Shown: positions 8,127 through 17,093 of the stretch, piece by piece
Numbering within the stretch: the first letter of the stretch is position 1
Layout of the letters: each line of letters begins with the position of its first letter
From: an uncultured Muribaculaceae bacterium
GTDB taxonomy: Bacteria; Bacteroidota; Bacteroidia; Bacteroidales; Muribaculaceae
Reading direction: 5' to 3'
DNA: 45,044 bases
NCBI GenBank assembly: GCA_905209725.1
Contig: CAJLTZ010000006.1
Coordinates: forward strand, 1-45,044
Position numbers and translations under genes: made by a program
Notes under the pieces: generated by a model
Told to the model about the DNA's origin: nothing
The model's input: only the letters and a program-made list of their open reading frames with translations
Database searches by the model: none

Positions 8127-9002
8127 ATGGCTAAAAGAAATGTAGATCTGACATCGGCGGAATGGCGTAATCTCGTCTTCGCCGACAAAAATAAGGATTT
8201 CGGTGCGTATGAAGTGCGTCAGAAGAGTGACAAGCGTCACAACATGGCGATGCTCTATATGCTGATAGGACTGGTGGTGATCTGTTTCATCGTATACGGA
8301 TGGAGCAAATACTCCGACTATCGCGCCGAGCAGGAAGCGATTGCCCTTCAGGAGCAGCGTGAGAAGATGATGGCTGCACAGCTTGCCGCTGAGCAGCAGG
8401 AGGCCGAAGAGGAACCTGAGGTAGAGGAGCAGAAGTTTGAACAGCCCGAGGTGGAAGTGCCTCAGGAAGTTCTTGCCACTGTCCAGGTAACCCAGATTGC
8501 GATCGTCGACGCCGACAAGGTTAAGAACGAGGTGATGGACATGGATACCCAGAAGGAGGATAACACCGCACGTGGCGTTGTCAACCAGGAGGGTAGCAAT
8601 GACGCCGACAAGTTCAAGGCCGTGCAGGAGCAGGTTGTCGTAAAAGAACCCGAGCCTGAGGTTAAGAAGCACGAGGAGGAGAAAATCTTCGTGGCTGTAG
8701 AGCAGCAGGCAGAGTTCCCCGGCGGTCAGGCCGCGCTCATGAAATGGCTGAACAATAACGTGCGTTATCCTGAAAGTGCACAGCAGAACGACATCCAGGG
8801 CCGCGTAGTGGTTCGTTTCGTAGTTGAGAAAGATGGTTCTATTGGCGCCGCCAACATCGTGAAGGGCGTCGACAAGGACCTCGACCGCGAGGCACTCCGC
8901 GTGGTGAAGAAGATGCCCAGATGGCAGCCCGGTAAGAACAATGGTGTTGCCGTACGAAGCTACTTCAACCTTCCTGTCGTGTTCAGACTCCAGAATCAGT
9001 AA
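8127..9002 (+). CDS. tonB: TonB energy-transducing protein
   Basis: Links the ExbBD motor to outer-membrane receptors. The 291 residues comprise a cytoplasmic N terminus (about 1-45, with the Bacteroidetes-type KNKDFGAYEVR), one membrane helix at about 46-68, a Glu/Pro/Gln-rich periplasmic spacer (about 75-190), and a C-terminal TonB domain: VRYPESAQQNDIQGRVVVRF, then DGSIGAANIVKG, then MPRWQPGKNNG and a VRSYFNLPVVF end. It closes the exbB operon; a hairpin with a T-run follows 19 bp after the stop. Confidence 0.95.
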   Translation: MAKRNVDLTSAEWRNLVFADKNKDFGAYEVRQKSDKRHNMAMLYMLIGLVVICFIVYGWSKYSDYRAEQEAIALQEQREKMMAAQLAAEQQEAEEEPEVEEQKFEQPEVEVPQEVLATVQVTQIAIVDADKVKNEVMDMDTQKEDNTARGVVNQEGSNDADKFKAVQEQVVVKEPEPEVKKHEEEKIFVAVEQQAEFPGGQAALMKWLNNNVRYPESAQQNDIQGRVVVRFVVEKDGSIGAANIVKGVDKDLDREALRVVKKMPRWQPGKNNGVAVRSYFNLPVVFRLQNQ

Positions 9003-9021
9003 TGATGAGATTCCATATCCC

Positions 9022-9062
9022 GCAAGGGGACGGTCGTTTTGACCGCCCCCTTGCTCTTTTTT
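9022..9062 (+). terminator. Intrinsic terminator after tonB
   Basis: Stem of 14 positions with one A-C mismatch (9022-9035 with 9041-9054), short loop, then TCTTTTTT. It separates the exbBDD-tonB part from the downstream promoter at 9136-9166. Confidence 0.85.
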
Positions 9063-9135
9063 CCCCCTTACATTTATTCCCTACCCTCTTTATATCCGCT
9101 CTGCGTTTTTATCTGCATTTCCCGAAATATTTCTC

Positions 9136-9166
9136 TTTGATAATCGCTGCGAAATTATTAACTTTG
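9136..9166 (+). promoter_or_regulatory. Consensus promoter of the small protein-pstS-TPR unit
   Basis: TTTG at 9136-9139, 19-bp spacer and TAACTTTG at 9159-9166 fit the Bacteroidetes consensus exactly. The start site is expected near 9173, about 110 nt before the next ATG. It shows that the PstS/TPR genes can be expressed apart from tonB. Confidence 0.75.
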
Positions 9167-9281
9167 AATCCGGAAAATGTGTGAACACGAAAGGCATATG
9201 AATTGTTAAATTTATATAACCCAAGCGGAGAAAGAGATTCGACGCGACTCTCCGATTCCACTTACAATCTACATTAAAGTT

Positions 9282-9491
9282 ATGAATAATTACGACAACA
9301 CACCCCGTCAACCGAAAGGGGCCCGTCTGGCATTCGGCATCATTATGATTCTGGTTTATCTTGGAGTTGGACTTCTATTCATCTTCAACGTGTTCAGCAT
9401 CGATTCCCAGGCTCTCAGCATCGTGATAGGCGCTCTGCTCTGCGTGTATGGAATATGGCGCGGCGTAAGGCTCTACAAAGGCTGGGGATAA
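9282..9491 (+). CDS. Small two-helix membrane protein
   Basis: A 69-residue protein: polar N terminus, a hydrophobic helix at about residues 15-37, a short polar turn (FSIDSQ), a second helix at about 43-60 and a basic C terminus (RGVRLYKGWG). No domain is recognised. It is the first gene after the promoter at 9136-9166 and precedes the PstS-like gene by about 58 bp, so it probably works with the envelope functions of this operon. Confidence 0.75.
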   Translation: MNNYDNTPRQPKGARLAFGIIMILVYLGVGLLFIFNVFSIDSQALSIVIGALLCVYGIWRGVRLYKGWG

Positions 9492-9549
9492 TTTGGAAAA
9501 GGGGAAAGAGGATTATTGATGATATAATTAATGAATAATCTTTTTGAAA

Positions 9550-10557
9550 GTGAAAATACTTAAGAATACCTTGCTGGCACTCTCAGCTGTCGCGCTGCTG
9601 GGAGTGTCCATTTCATGCCAGGAAACCAAGCGCGGGGAATACGCCAAGGGAAGCGCCACAATGTTTTGCGATGATGGTTTCCGCAACATCCTCCAGGAGG
9701 AGATTGAAGTGTTCGAGTTCTCATATCCTGGAAGCTCCATCCTGCCCTTCTATGTAAGCGAGCAGGATGCCCTCGACACGCTCCTCGCCGACGGCACGCA
9801 GGGAATCATCGTGACCCGCGAGCTTACACCCGAACAGCGCGAATACATGAAGAAAAAATTCAAGCGTATCGTGCGCACGCACTGCATTGCCGTAGATGCC
9901 GTGGCTCTCATCACCAACAAAAAGAACAATGTGGAATCCCTCTCCATGACGGAAATCGGCGACATCCTCAACGGCAAGATCACCCGCTGGAGCCAGCTCG
10001 CCGGCAACGACACAACCACAATCAAACTCGTGTTTGACAATGTGGGTTCCTCCACAGTGAGCTACATGCGCGACAAGTTCATGCCCAAGGGCGCGAAGAT
10101 TTCCAACAATCCCCACGCATATGCGCAGAAAAACAATGCGGGCGTGTTTGACGTAGTGAAAAAAGACCCCGACGCACTGGGCATCATCTCTGTGAGCTGG
10201 CTTGGAAGCGACCTCCAGAACGCCAAGAACGTGACCGTGGACAAACGCTTCGAAGACTATCAGAATCAAAACGATACGATAGCCACCGAACTCACCACCG
10301 AGGTGAACATAATCAAGGTGAGCAATCCCACAGAAAAGAATGATTTCAATCCTGTGGCATATAAACCTTATCAGGTATATATAAATTCGGGAGAATATCC
10401 GTTATTCAGAAAAGTGTATATGATCACCACCGCCACCAAGCACAGTGTGCTCAACAGTTTCTACTCCTTTGTGACAGGATTTGCCGGCCAAAAGATTATC
10501 AGCAAGACAGGCATCCTGCCCTATCACATGAGCGCACGGGTGGTGGAACTCAAATAA
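9550..10557 (+). CDS. PstS-like phosphate-binding lipoprotein
   Basis: Type 2 periplasmic-binding fold of the PstS family: GIIVTRELTPEQ, the ligand loop FDNVGSSTVSYMRDKF, and a late LGIISVSWLGSD. The N terminus is a signal peptide ending in GVSISC, a likely lipidated Cys. No ATG fits; the start is either TTG at 9544 or GTG at 9550, and I take GTG. A 10-codon ORF starting with ATG at 9531 in another frame overlaps this start. The neighbours are TonB-complex and TPR genes rather than pstCAB, so phosphate import by an ABC transporter is not implied. About 335 residues, normal for the family. Confidence 0.85.
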   Translation: MKILKNTLLALSAVALLGVSISCQETKRGEYAKGSATMFCDDGFRNILQEEIEVFEFSYPGSSILPFYVSEQDALDTLLADGTQGIIVTRELTPEQREYMKKKFKRIVRTHCIAVDAVALITNKKNNVESLSMTEIGDILNGKITRWSQLAGNDTTTIKLVFDNVGSSTVSYMRDKFMPKGAKISNNPHAYAQKNNAGVFDVVKKDPDALGIISVSWLGSDLQNAKNVTVDKRFEDYQNQNDTIATELTTEVNIIKVSNPTEKNDFNPVAYKPYQVYINSGEYPLFRKVYMITTATKHSVLNSFYSFVTGFAGQKIISKTGILPYHMSARVVELK

Positions 10558-10578
10558 GGATTCAAATAGGAATAAACC

Positions 10579-10599
10579 TTGACCGTGGATTGCGGTCAA
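10579..10599 (+). other. Stem-loop between pstS-like and TPR genes
   Basis: TTGACCG (10579-10585) and CGGTCAA (10593-10599) form a perfect 7-bp stem with a 7-nt loop in the 76-bp spacer. No T-run follows, so it may be an RNA-processing or stability element rather than a terminator. Confidence 0.45.
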
Positions 10600-10633
10600 A
10601 TCACGAAACGAAATCAAATAAAGAATAAAAGAT

Positions 10634-12262
10634 ATGAAACTCAAAAGAATCTTGACAATCTGTCTTGCAGGCGTGGCCCTCGGCGCAGCAGCGCAGACGC
10701 ATGTGGAGGGCACGGAATATTACAAGGCCGACCAGATGGCCAATGCCAAGGATCTTCTGGAGCGCAGTCTCAAGAATCCTAATACCGACAAGGCCGTATC
10801 CGACTATTACCTTGGTCTGATTGCCCTGGAGAATGGCGACAAAGCCGGCGCCGACAAATATTTTGCCGACGGTATCGCCCAGAACGGCAACTATGCCTAC
10901 AATTATGTAGGTCAGGGTCGCTTAGCCCTTCTCAACGGTGACGAAAAAGCCGCTAAGGAACTCTTCAAGACCGCTGAGAAACTGGCCAAGAAAGACGCAT
11001 CGCTCGAAATTGCCATCGCACGCGCATACGACAGCGTTGATCCCGCCCTTTATGAGAAGCAAATTGCCAAGGCTGTGGAGAACGCCCGCAGATGGGACCT
11101 CCAGAACCCCGACATCTATATCTTCGAGGGCGACCAGTTCAAGGAGAAAAAGGAATGGGGCAACGCCGCCGCCAAATATGAGATGGCTGCAAACTATGAC
11201 AAGAATGCCACGGCTGCCTATGTGAAGTATGCAAATCTTTTCACTATGGTCAATCCGGACTATGCCATCAAGATGCTCAAGGAACTTCTCACAGTCAATC
11301 CCACGTCGGCACTCGGACAGCGCGAACTCGCTAACGCTTACTATAACAAGAAAGACTATAAGAATGCTGCCGTGCAGTATGGCGCATACGTCAAGAATCC
11401 GAGCCACTTCAAGCAGGACGAGGACCGCTACGCATTCCTCCTCTTCTACGGCGGCGACTATAAGAAGGGTTACGACTACGCAACCGCTCTTCTGCAGCAG
11501 AACCCCAAGAACTTCACGGCTCAGCGCTATCAGTTCATGAACGCTGCCCAGATCAAAGAGATGGAAAGCCAGCTTCTCCCCCTTGCCGAGGCTCTTTACG
11601 CAGCCCACAAGGCAGACCCGAAGGCCAACAAGATGGCGTCCATCGACTATACTCTGATTGCTGATGAGTTCTCACGCGCAAAGCGCACCGACGAGGGCAT
11701 CGCAGTGCTTGAGGAGGCTATCAAGGACCAACCCGAGAACGCCAACTTCAACAAGCAGCTCGCCATGATGTTCGTCGACAAGAACAACCTCGCCGGAGCA
11801 GCCGACGCCTACAAGGGATATCTCGCCAAGCTCGAGGAACCCGGCTACAACGACTTTATCCAGCAGGCTACATTCAGCTTCTACGCAGGCGTTGAGAACA
11901 AGAACAACCCCGAACTCCAGAAGAAATTCTTCGACGAGACAAAGGAATATGTCGATAAGGCTGCAAAAATTCTTCCCGACAATTACAAGCCGAAGAAATT
12001 CTATGGAGACATCGCCAAGCAGCTCGCCGACAAGGCTCACGTGGAGAGCGCCGCAGTTCCTTATTATGAGGAAGCAGTAGCACTTCTCGAGGCCAGCGCC
12101 GATCCCAGCCGCTACACTACAGATGCCAAAGAGATGTACAACTATCTCGGCAACTACTACCTCGATCAGAAAGACACGGCTAAGGCTAAATCCTACTTCA
12201 TGAAATATCTGCAGTATGATCCCAACAACGCCGACTACCGTAAATTCGTAGACAGCCTCTAA
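10634..12262 (+). CDS. Exported tetratricopeptide-repeat protein
   Basis: A 542-residue protein with a signal peptide (MKLKRILTICLAGVALGAAA, cleavage after AQ-type site) and many helical repeats of TPR type, visible as recurring A-x-x-Y-x-x-A-L/D-K-N-P-x-N patterns, e.g. around residues 45-120, 170-260 and 440-540. TPR arrays are protein-binding scaffolds; this one would sit in the periplasm. It is the last gene of the TonB/PstS cluster and ends before a strong terminator. Its partner is unknown; the synteny with exbBDD-tonB suggests an envelope transport role (inference). Confidence 0.88.
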   Translation: MKLKRILTICLAGVALGAAAQTHVEGTEYYKADQMANAKDLLERSLKNPNTDKAVSDYYLGLIALENGDKAGADKYFADGIAQNGNYAYNYVGQGRLALLNGDEKAAKELFKTAEKLAKKDASLEIAIARAYDSVDPALYEKQIAKAVENARRWDLQNPDIYIFEGDQFKEKKEWGNAAAKYEMAANYDKNATAAYVKYANLFTMVNPDYAIKMLKELLTVNPTSALGQRELANAYYNKKDYKNAAVQYGAYVKNPSHFKQDEDRYAFLLFYGGDYKKGYDYATALLQQNPKNFTAQRYQFMNAAQIKEMESQLLPLAEALYAAHKADPKANKMASIDYTLIADEFSRAKRTDEGIAVLEEAIKDQPENANFNKQLAMMFVDKNNLAGAADAYKGYLAKLEEPGYNDFIQQATFSFYAGVENKNNPELQKKFFDETKEYVDKAAKILPDNYKPKKFYGDIAKQLADKAHVESAAVPYYEEAVALLEASADPSRYTTDAKEMYNYLGNYYLDQKDTAKAKSYFMKYLQYDPNNADYRKFVDSL

Positions 12263-12281
12263 GCAGGCACTCACAATATAG

Positions 12282-12335
12282 GTTCTCCTGTTCCTCCGTC
12301 GGAATCAAACGACGGGAGAACAGGAGAACTTTTTT
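12282..12335 (+). terminator. Intrinsic terminator after the TPR gene
   Basis: A long stem (12282-12301 with 12310-12329; 20 positions, one C-A mismatch and one G-U) is followed by six T at 12330-12335. The T-run overlaps the -33 element of the nqr promoter. Confidence 0.9.
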
Positions 12336-12364
12336 GCGTAATTTCACATTTTTTTGTATTTTTG
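12334..12364 (+). promoter_or_regulatory. Promoter of the nqr operon
   Basis: TTG at 12334-12336, 20-bp spacer, TATTTTTG at 12357-12364. The start would fall near 12371, leaving a leader of about 70 nt before nqrA. The -33 TTG is part of the preceding terminator's T-run. Confidence 0.7.
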
Positions 12365-12440
12365 CAGTCATCAATGGGAGGGGCTGACGTCTTTTCAGGC
12401 GTTGGCCATGCATTCTATTAGAAATCAGCAAATAAGCAAT

Positions 12441-13772
12441 ATGGCCAGAACCATAAAAATAAAAAAGGGGCTCGACATTCCGTTGGCGGGAAGAGCCGAA
12501 GACACCCCCGTTGCCGACACGAGGAGCGAATGGTATGCTATCATGCCGGATGATTTTCCGGGCTACACATGGAAAGCAGCAGTGAAGGCCGGCGACAGCG
12601 TGAAGGCCGGCAGCGCGCTTTTCAGCGCCAAGGAGGATCCGGAAATGTGCCTCACAAGTCCTTGCGCAGGCACTGTGGGCGAGATTCATCGCGGCGAACG
12701 TCGCAAGATTGAATTCATCAGCGTGCATCGAGAGAGAGAGCAGGAGGCTGTTTCCTTCAAATGCGATGCAAAGCCGGAATCGATCATTTACGCACTGAAG
12801 CAGAGCGGACTTTTCGCCATGATGCGCCAACGTCCTTTCGACATCGTGCCCATCTCTATGACACCCCGCGACATATTCGTGACCGCATTCGACACCGCCC
12901 CACTCGCCCCCGAATTCAACTCCGGGCTTATCGGCAAATATCTCGAGGCAGGTCTTGAGGCCCTTGCCAAACTCACTTCAGGCAAGGTTTATCTTTCCGT
13001 GCGGGCAGGTTCAGGGCTGAACTCCAAGGCAGCCGAGACCGTGGAATTCGAAGGTCCTCATCCGGCAGGCAACGTGGGCGTGCAGATCGAGGCCATCAAT
13101 CCTGTCAATAAGGGTGAGACCGTATGGACACTCAACGCTATGACCGCAGCCCGCATCGGCCGACTAGTGATAGAGGGTGTGGCCGACTATTCCGCACGGG
13201 TGGCACTGACTGGTCCCGACGTCACAAACCCGGGCTTTGTCGACACCCTCATAGGCGTGAGCCTGAAGAGCCTGCTCGAAGGGCGTCTGCGCAACGACGG
13301 CACCCATCTCCGCATAATCTCCGGCAATGTGCTCACCGGATGGCGCGTCAATCCCCAGGAGGGCTGGCTTCGCTACCCCTATCGCCAGATCAGCGTGATC
13401 GACGAGGGCGACCAGGCCGATGAATTCATGGGCTGGGCTTCGATGAACCCCGGCAAATACAGCGTAAAGAAAACATTCCCCGCATTCCTTCGCGGTCTGA
13501 AGAAACCCTTCAATTTCGACGCCCGCATCAAGGGTGGCCACCGCGCCATGATTCTCAGCGGCGAATACGACAAGGTGTTCCCCTTCGACATCTATCCCGA
13601 ATACCTCATCAAGGCCATCATGGCAAAGGATATCGAGAAGATGGAACAACTCGGCATCTATGAGGTGGCTCCGGAAGACTTCGCTCTTCCCGAATTTGTG
13701 GACACCTCCAAAATCGAGCTCCAGAAAATCGTGCGCGAAGGTCTCGACTATCTGCGCAAGGAGACGATGTAA
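12441..13772 (+). CDS. nqrA: Na+-translocating NADH:quinone reductase subunit A
   Basis: Cytoplasmic-side subunit of the six-subunit Na+-NQR, which oxidises NADH, reduces quinone and exports Na+. From ATG 12441 the product has 443 residues, close to the Vibrio subunit (446). The N terminus IKIKKGLDIPLAGRAED is typical, followed by a lipoyl-like domain (DDFPGYTWKAAVKAGDSVKA) and the barrel-sandwich region. The frame extends upstream to 12354, but that would place the start inside the promoter -7 box, so the downstream ATG is chosen. First gene of nqrABCDEF. Confidence 0.97.
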   Translation: MARTIKIKKGLDIPLAGRAEDTPVADTRSEWYAIMPDDFPGYTWKAAVKAGDSVKAGSALFSAKEDPEMCLTSPCAGTVGEIHRGERRKIEFISVHREREQEAVSFKCDAKPESIIYALKQSGLFAMMRQRPFDIVPISMTPRDIFVTAFDTAPLAPEFNSGLIGKYLEAGLEALAKLTSGKVYLSVRAGSGLNSKAAETVEFEGPHPAGNVGVQIEAINPVNKGETVWTLNAMTAARIGRLVIEGVADYSARVALTGPDVTNPGFVDTLIGVSLKSLLEGRLRNDGTHLRIISGNVLTGWRVNPQEGWLRYPYRQISVIDEGDQADEFMGWASMNPGKYSVKKTFPAFLRGLKKPFNFDARIKGGHRAMILSGEYDKVFPFDIYPEYLIKAIMAKDIEKMEQLGIYEVAPEDFALPEFVDTSKIELQKIVREGLDYLRKETM

Positions 13773-13831
13773 CGCCACCACTCAGCCTACAACGAAATCG
13801 ACAATAACGAAATTAAAGCTATAATTACAGC

Positions 13832-15022
13832 GTGAAAGGATTAAAGCAAAAAATCGACAAGATCAAGCCGAAATTCGACAAGGGAGGGACGTATGAGAAG
13901 TTTCATTCCGTGTTCGACGGCTTCTACACATTCCTTTTCACGCCTAACGAAACTTCGCGTTCAGGCGTGCATATCCACGACAGCAACGATTCTAAGCGTA
14001 CGATGATCATGGTGGTCATCGCCCTGCTTCCCTGCTGCCTGTTCGGAATGTGGAATATCGGGCTTCAGCACTTTCTGGCGATAGGATCGCCGGAGCGCAA
14101 TCTCTTCAGCCTCTTTTTCTATGGATTCTGGGCGGTGCTTCCGCAGATTCTCACGGCCTATATCGTGGGTCTGGGCATCGAGTTTGTGGTGGCGCAGATA
14201 CGCGGCCACGAAATCCAGGAGGGTTTCCTTGTGTCGGGCATCCTGATTCCGATGATCTGCCCGGTGGACACTCCCTGCTGGATGCTCGCCATCGCCGTGG
14301 CCTTCGCAGTGATATTCGCCAAGGAGGTGTTTGGCGGCACAGGCTATAACTTCCTGAATGTGGCACTCGTCACCCGCGCCTTCCTCTTCTTCAGCTATCC
14401 TGCCAAGATGAGCGGCGACAATGTGTTCGTAAGCCTCGGCGGCTTGCAGGCTGTTGACGCCTATTCCGGCGCTACCCCTCTTGGTCAGATGGCAGCTGCC
14501 GGCACACCGGATGCCACTGTGTTCGGCGTCACCGGCGACCCCCTCTCCATGAGCGACATCTTCTTCGGCCTCTACCCCGGCTCCTGGGGCGAGACCTCCA
14601 CTTTCCTCATCCTCATCGGCGGCCTCATACTGCTGCTCACCGGCACCTCAAGCTGGCGCATCGTGATATCCTCGCTTATCGGAGGATTCCTGATGTCGCT
14701 TGTGGCCCACAACTGGGCAAGCCCGCTTTATCCCTGCACATATCTTCCCCCGCTGGAGCAGATGTGCCTCGGCGGCTTCATGTTCGCAGTGATGTTCATG
14801 GCCACTGACCCCGTGACGGCATGCCGCACCAACATAGGAAAATACATCTACGGATTCCTCATCGGAGTGGTGGCGATCATCATCCGCTGCTACAACACCG
14901 GTTTCCCCGAAGGTGCTATGCTTGCCGTGCTGCTGATGAACTGCTTCGCGCCGCTTATCGACTGGTGCGTGGTAAATTCCAACATACGCCGCCGCATGCG
15001 CCGTCTTACAGCTAACAATTAA
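13832..15022 (+). CDS. nqrB: Na+-NQR subunit B
   Basis: Integral membrane subunit carrying covalently bound FMN and riboflavin. The 396-residue protein starts with GTG at 13832 (MKGLKQKIDKIKPKF). It has several hydrophobic helices, and the flavinylation motif YSGATPLG, with Thr215 as the predicted FMN attachment residue (family SGAT motif). It belongs to the NqrB/RnfD family; the surrounding nqr genes and length make NqrB certain. It lies 59 bp after nqrA. An FMN transferase (ApbE) would be needed and is not in the window. Confidence 0.97.
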   Translation: MKGLKQKIDKIKPKFDKGGTYEKFHSVFDGFYTFLFTPNETSRSGVHIHDSNDSKRTMIMVVIALLPCCLFGMWNIGLQHFLAIGSPERNLFSLFFYGFWAVLPQILTAYIVGLGIEFVVAQIRGHEIQEGFLVSGILIPMICPVDTPCWMLAIAVAFAVIFAKEVFGGTGYNFLNVALVTRAFLFFSYPAKMSGDNVFVSLGGLQAVDAYSGATPLGQMAAAGTPDATVFGVTGDPLSMSDIFFGLYPGSWGETSTFLILIGGLILLLTGTSSWRIVISSLIGGFLMSLVAHNWASPLYPCTYLPPLEQMCLGGFMFAVMFMATDPVTACRTNIGKYIYGFLIGVVAIIIRCYNTGFPEGAMLAVLLMNCFAPLIDWCVVNSNIRRRMRRLTANN

Positions 15023-15056
15023 CCGAATTGCCAGTACCGAATAAAATCAATCAAAG

Positions 15057-15797
15057 ATGAATCGACAAGGAAACACATACACTGTGATTTATGCCGTGGT
15101 GCTGGTGGCTGTGGTGGGCGTTCTGCTCTCTGTGGTATATCAGGCCCTGCGTCCGCGTCAGGAGGAGAATATCGAGAACGACACCAAACGCCAGATCTTA
15201 GCCTCGGCGCTCATTTCACCCAAAGAGGGTGAGAGTGTGGCCGACCTCTATGCCAGCCATATACAGGAATCATATATCGTCAATAGCAAGGGAGAGATTG
15301 TGGAGAAGAGCGAGAACGCCTCGCAGCTTCCCGATGTCAATGTGGCACAGCAGACCAAACTCCCCGATGCTGAGCGCAAACTCCCCGTCTATGTATGCTC
15401 CACCGACAATGGCCTGAAATACATCGTGCCCGTATATGGCGCCGGACTCTGGGGTCCAATCTGGGGCTACATCGCGTTCGACGCCAACGGCGACACTATC
15501 TATGGAGCCTATTTCGCCCATCAGGGAGAGACTCCCGGACTTGGAGCCGAAATCGAAAAACCTGCTTTCAGCGACCAGTTCAAGGGCAAGGAGATCTTTA
15601 GCCCGCAGGGTGATTTCACATCTGTAAAGGTGGTGAAGAAGGGTCAGGAGGCATCAGCCGGAGATGGCGCCTGGGTGCATGCCGTGAGCGGCGGCACAAT
15701 CACGAGCCAGGGCGTGCAGAAGATGCTCGCAAATTCGCTCGCACCCTACTCCGCTTATTTCAAAACGCTTAAAGGGGAAAAGGAGGATAAGCAATGA
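15057..15797 (+). CDS. nqrC: Na+-NQR subunit C
   Basis: Membrane-anchored periplasmic flavoprotein subunit. It has one N-terminal membrane helix (about residues 7-28) and an FMN-binding domain with GYIAFDANGDTIYGAYFAH, the GETPGLGAEI loop, and SGGTITSQGV, in which Thr214 is the likely covalent FMN site (the family consensus is SGAT; here Ala is Gly). 246 residues is normal. The stop overlaps the nqrD start by 4 bp (ATGA), so translation is probably coupled. Confidence 0.96.
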   Translation: MNRQGNTYTVIYAVVLVAVVGVLLSVVYQALRPRQEENIENDTKRQILASALISPKEGESVADLYASHIQESYIVNSKGEIVEKSENASQLPDVNVAQQTKLPDAERKLPVYVCSTDNGLKYIVPVYGAGLWGPIWGYIAFDANGDTIYGAYFAHQGETPGLGAEIEKPAFSDQFKGKEIFSPQGDFTSVKVVKKGQEASAGDGAWVHAVSGGTITSQGVQKMLANSLAPYSAYFKTLKGEKEDKQ

Positions 15798-16414
15798 ATC
15801 TGAAGAAAACGTTCCTGCCTTTCGTGAATCCTCTCTCGAAAGACAATCCCGTGATAGTGCAGGTGCTCGGCATCTGCTCGGCTCTGGCCGTGACGGCCAA
15901 GATGGAACCGGCTGTGGTAATGACCATCTCGGTGACGGCTGTGCTCGCGCTGGCCAATGTGATTATCTCTCTTATGCGCAAAACCATCCCGCAGTCTATC
16001 CGAATCATCGTGCAGCTGGTGGTGGTGGCAGCCCTCGTGGTAGTGGTCGACCAGGTGCTGAAGGCCTACAACTATGAGGTGTCAAAGGCGCTCTCGGTGT
16101 TTATAGGTCTAATTATCACCAACTGTATCATCATGGGGCGCCTTGAGGCGTTCGCGCTCAACAACCGCCCCTGGCCCGCCTTCCTCGACGGCGTGGGCAA
16201 TGGCCTCGGATATGGAATAATCCTCATCATCGTGTCGTTCTTCCGCGAACTCCTCGGCAGCGGCACCCTCTTCGGCATGCAGGTGTTTCCGCAGGCATGG
16301 TATGACGCCGGCTATCAGAACAACGGCCTCATGATCCTTCCCCCGATGGCCCTGATAGTGGTGGCCTGCATCATCTGGGCGCACCGCGCTCATAATAAAG
16401 ACCTTCAGGAATAA
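15794..16414 (+). CDS. nqrD: Na+-NQR subunit D
   Basis: Polytopic inner-membrane subunit of the NqrDE/RnfAE family; NqrD and NqrE together hold a membrane Fe-S centre. The 206-residue protein begins MNLKKTFLPFVNPLSKDNPV and shows about six hydrophobic helices, with ALAVTAKMEPAVVM near the first and IITNCIIMGRLEAFAL, the family Asn-Cys motif, in the middle. The start overlaps nqrC by 4 bp. Length fits Vibrio NqrD (210). Confidence 0.97.
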   Translation: MNLKKTFLPFVNPLSKDNPVIVQVLGICSALAVTAKMEPAVVMTISVTAVLALANVIISLMRKTIPQSIRIIVQLVVVAALVVVVDQVLKAYNYEVSKALSVFIGLIITNCIIMGRLEAFALNNRPWPAFLDGVGNGLGYGIILIIVSFFRELLGSGTLFGMQVFPQAWYDAGYQNNGLMILPPMALIVVACIIWAHRAHNKDLQE

Positions 16415-16449
16415 GAATCACCCCTCATCAAGATTAGAAGACAATTACA

Positions 16450-17064
16450 ATGGAGAATCTAAATCTATTCATCCGGTCGATATTTATCGACAATATGATC
16501 TTCGCCTATTTCTTGGGCATGTGCAGTTTTTTGGCCGTGTCGAAGAATGTCAAGACAGCCTTCGGACTTGGCGTGGCGGTGTCGTTCGTGCTGATAATCG
16601 CTTTGCCCGTGACCTGGTGTATCAATCAGTATCTGCTTATTCCGGGGGCGTTGAGCTGGCTTGGCGCCGAATATGCCGACGCCGACCTCTCCTTCCTTGG
16701 CCTGATAATGTTTATCGCGGTAATTGCCGCCCTTGTGCAGATTCTGGAGATGGTGATAGAGAAGTATACGCCGGCCCTCTATAACTCCCTGGGTATCTTC
16801 CTGCCGCTGATTGCTGTGAACTGCGCCATCCTCGGCGCCGTGCTCTTCATGCAGCAGCGCGAATTCAACAATGCCTGGACAGCCACAGTATATGGCGCCG
16901 GCTCCGGCATCGGTTGGCTTCTGGCCATCACCTGCCTGGCCGCCATCCGTGAGCGCCTGAACCAGGACGTGGTGCCCAAGCCCCTCCGCGGAATCGGCAT
17001 CACATTTATCATCACAGGTCTGATGGGCATAGCCTTCATGAGCTTCCTCGGAATCAAACTCTAA
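16450..17064 (+). CDS. nqrE: Na+-NQR subunit E
   Basis: Second NqrDE-type membrane subunit, 204 residues (Vibrio 198). It shows NLFIRSIFIDNMIFAYFLGM near the N terminus, CSFLAVSKNVKTAFGLGVAV and, in the middle, LPLIAVNCAILGAVLFM with the conserved Asn-Cys that helps ligate the membrane Fe-S centre shared with NqrD. It follows nqrD by 35 bp. The gap to nqrF contains a 15-nt direct repeat. Confidence 0.97.
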   Translation: MENLNLFIRSIFIDNMIFAYFLGMCSFLAVSKNVKTAFGLGVAVSFVLIIALPVTWCINQYLLIPGALSWLGAEYADADLSFLGLIMFIAVIAALVQILEMVIEKYTPALYNSLGIFLPLIAVNCAILGAVLFMQQREFNNAWTATVYGAGSGIGWLLAITCLAAIRERLNQDVVPKPLRGIGITFIITGLMGIAFMSFLGIKL

Positions 17065-17093
17065 TATCTTACGGAGCAGGATTCCATCAAAAA

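Noticed and set aside
9002..9184. 60-codon ORF after tonB
   Set aside because: It covers the terminator and the promoter at 9136-9166 and has low-complexity content; not a gene.
12354..12440. Upstream extension of nqrA
   Set aside because: Would start at TTG inside the promoter -7 box; the ATG at 12441 gives the family N terminus.
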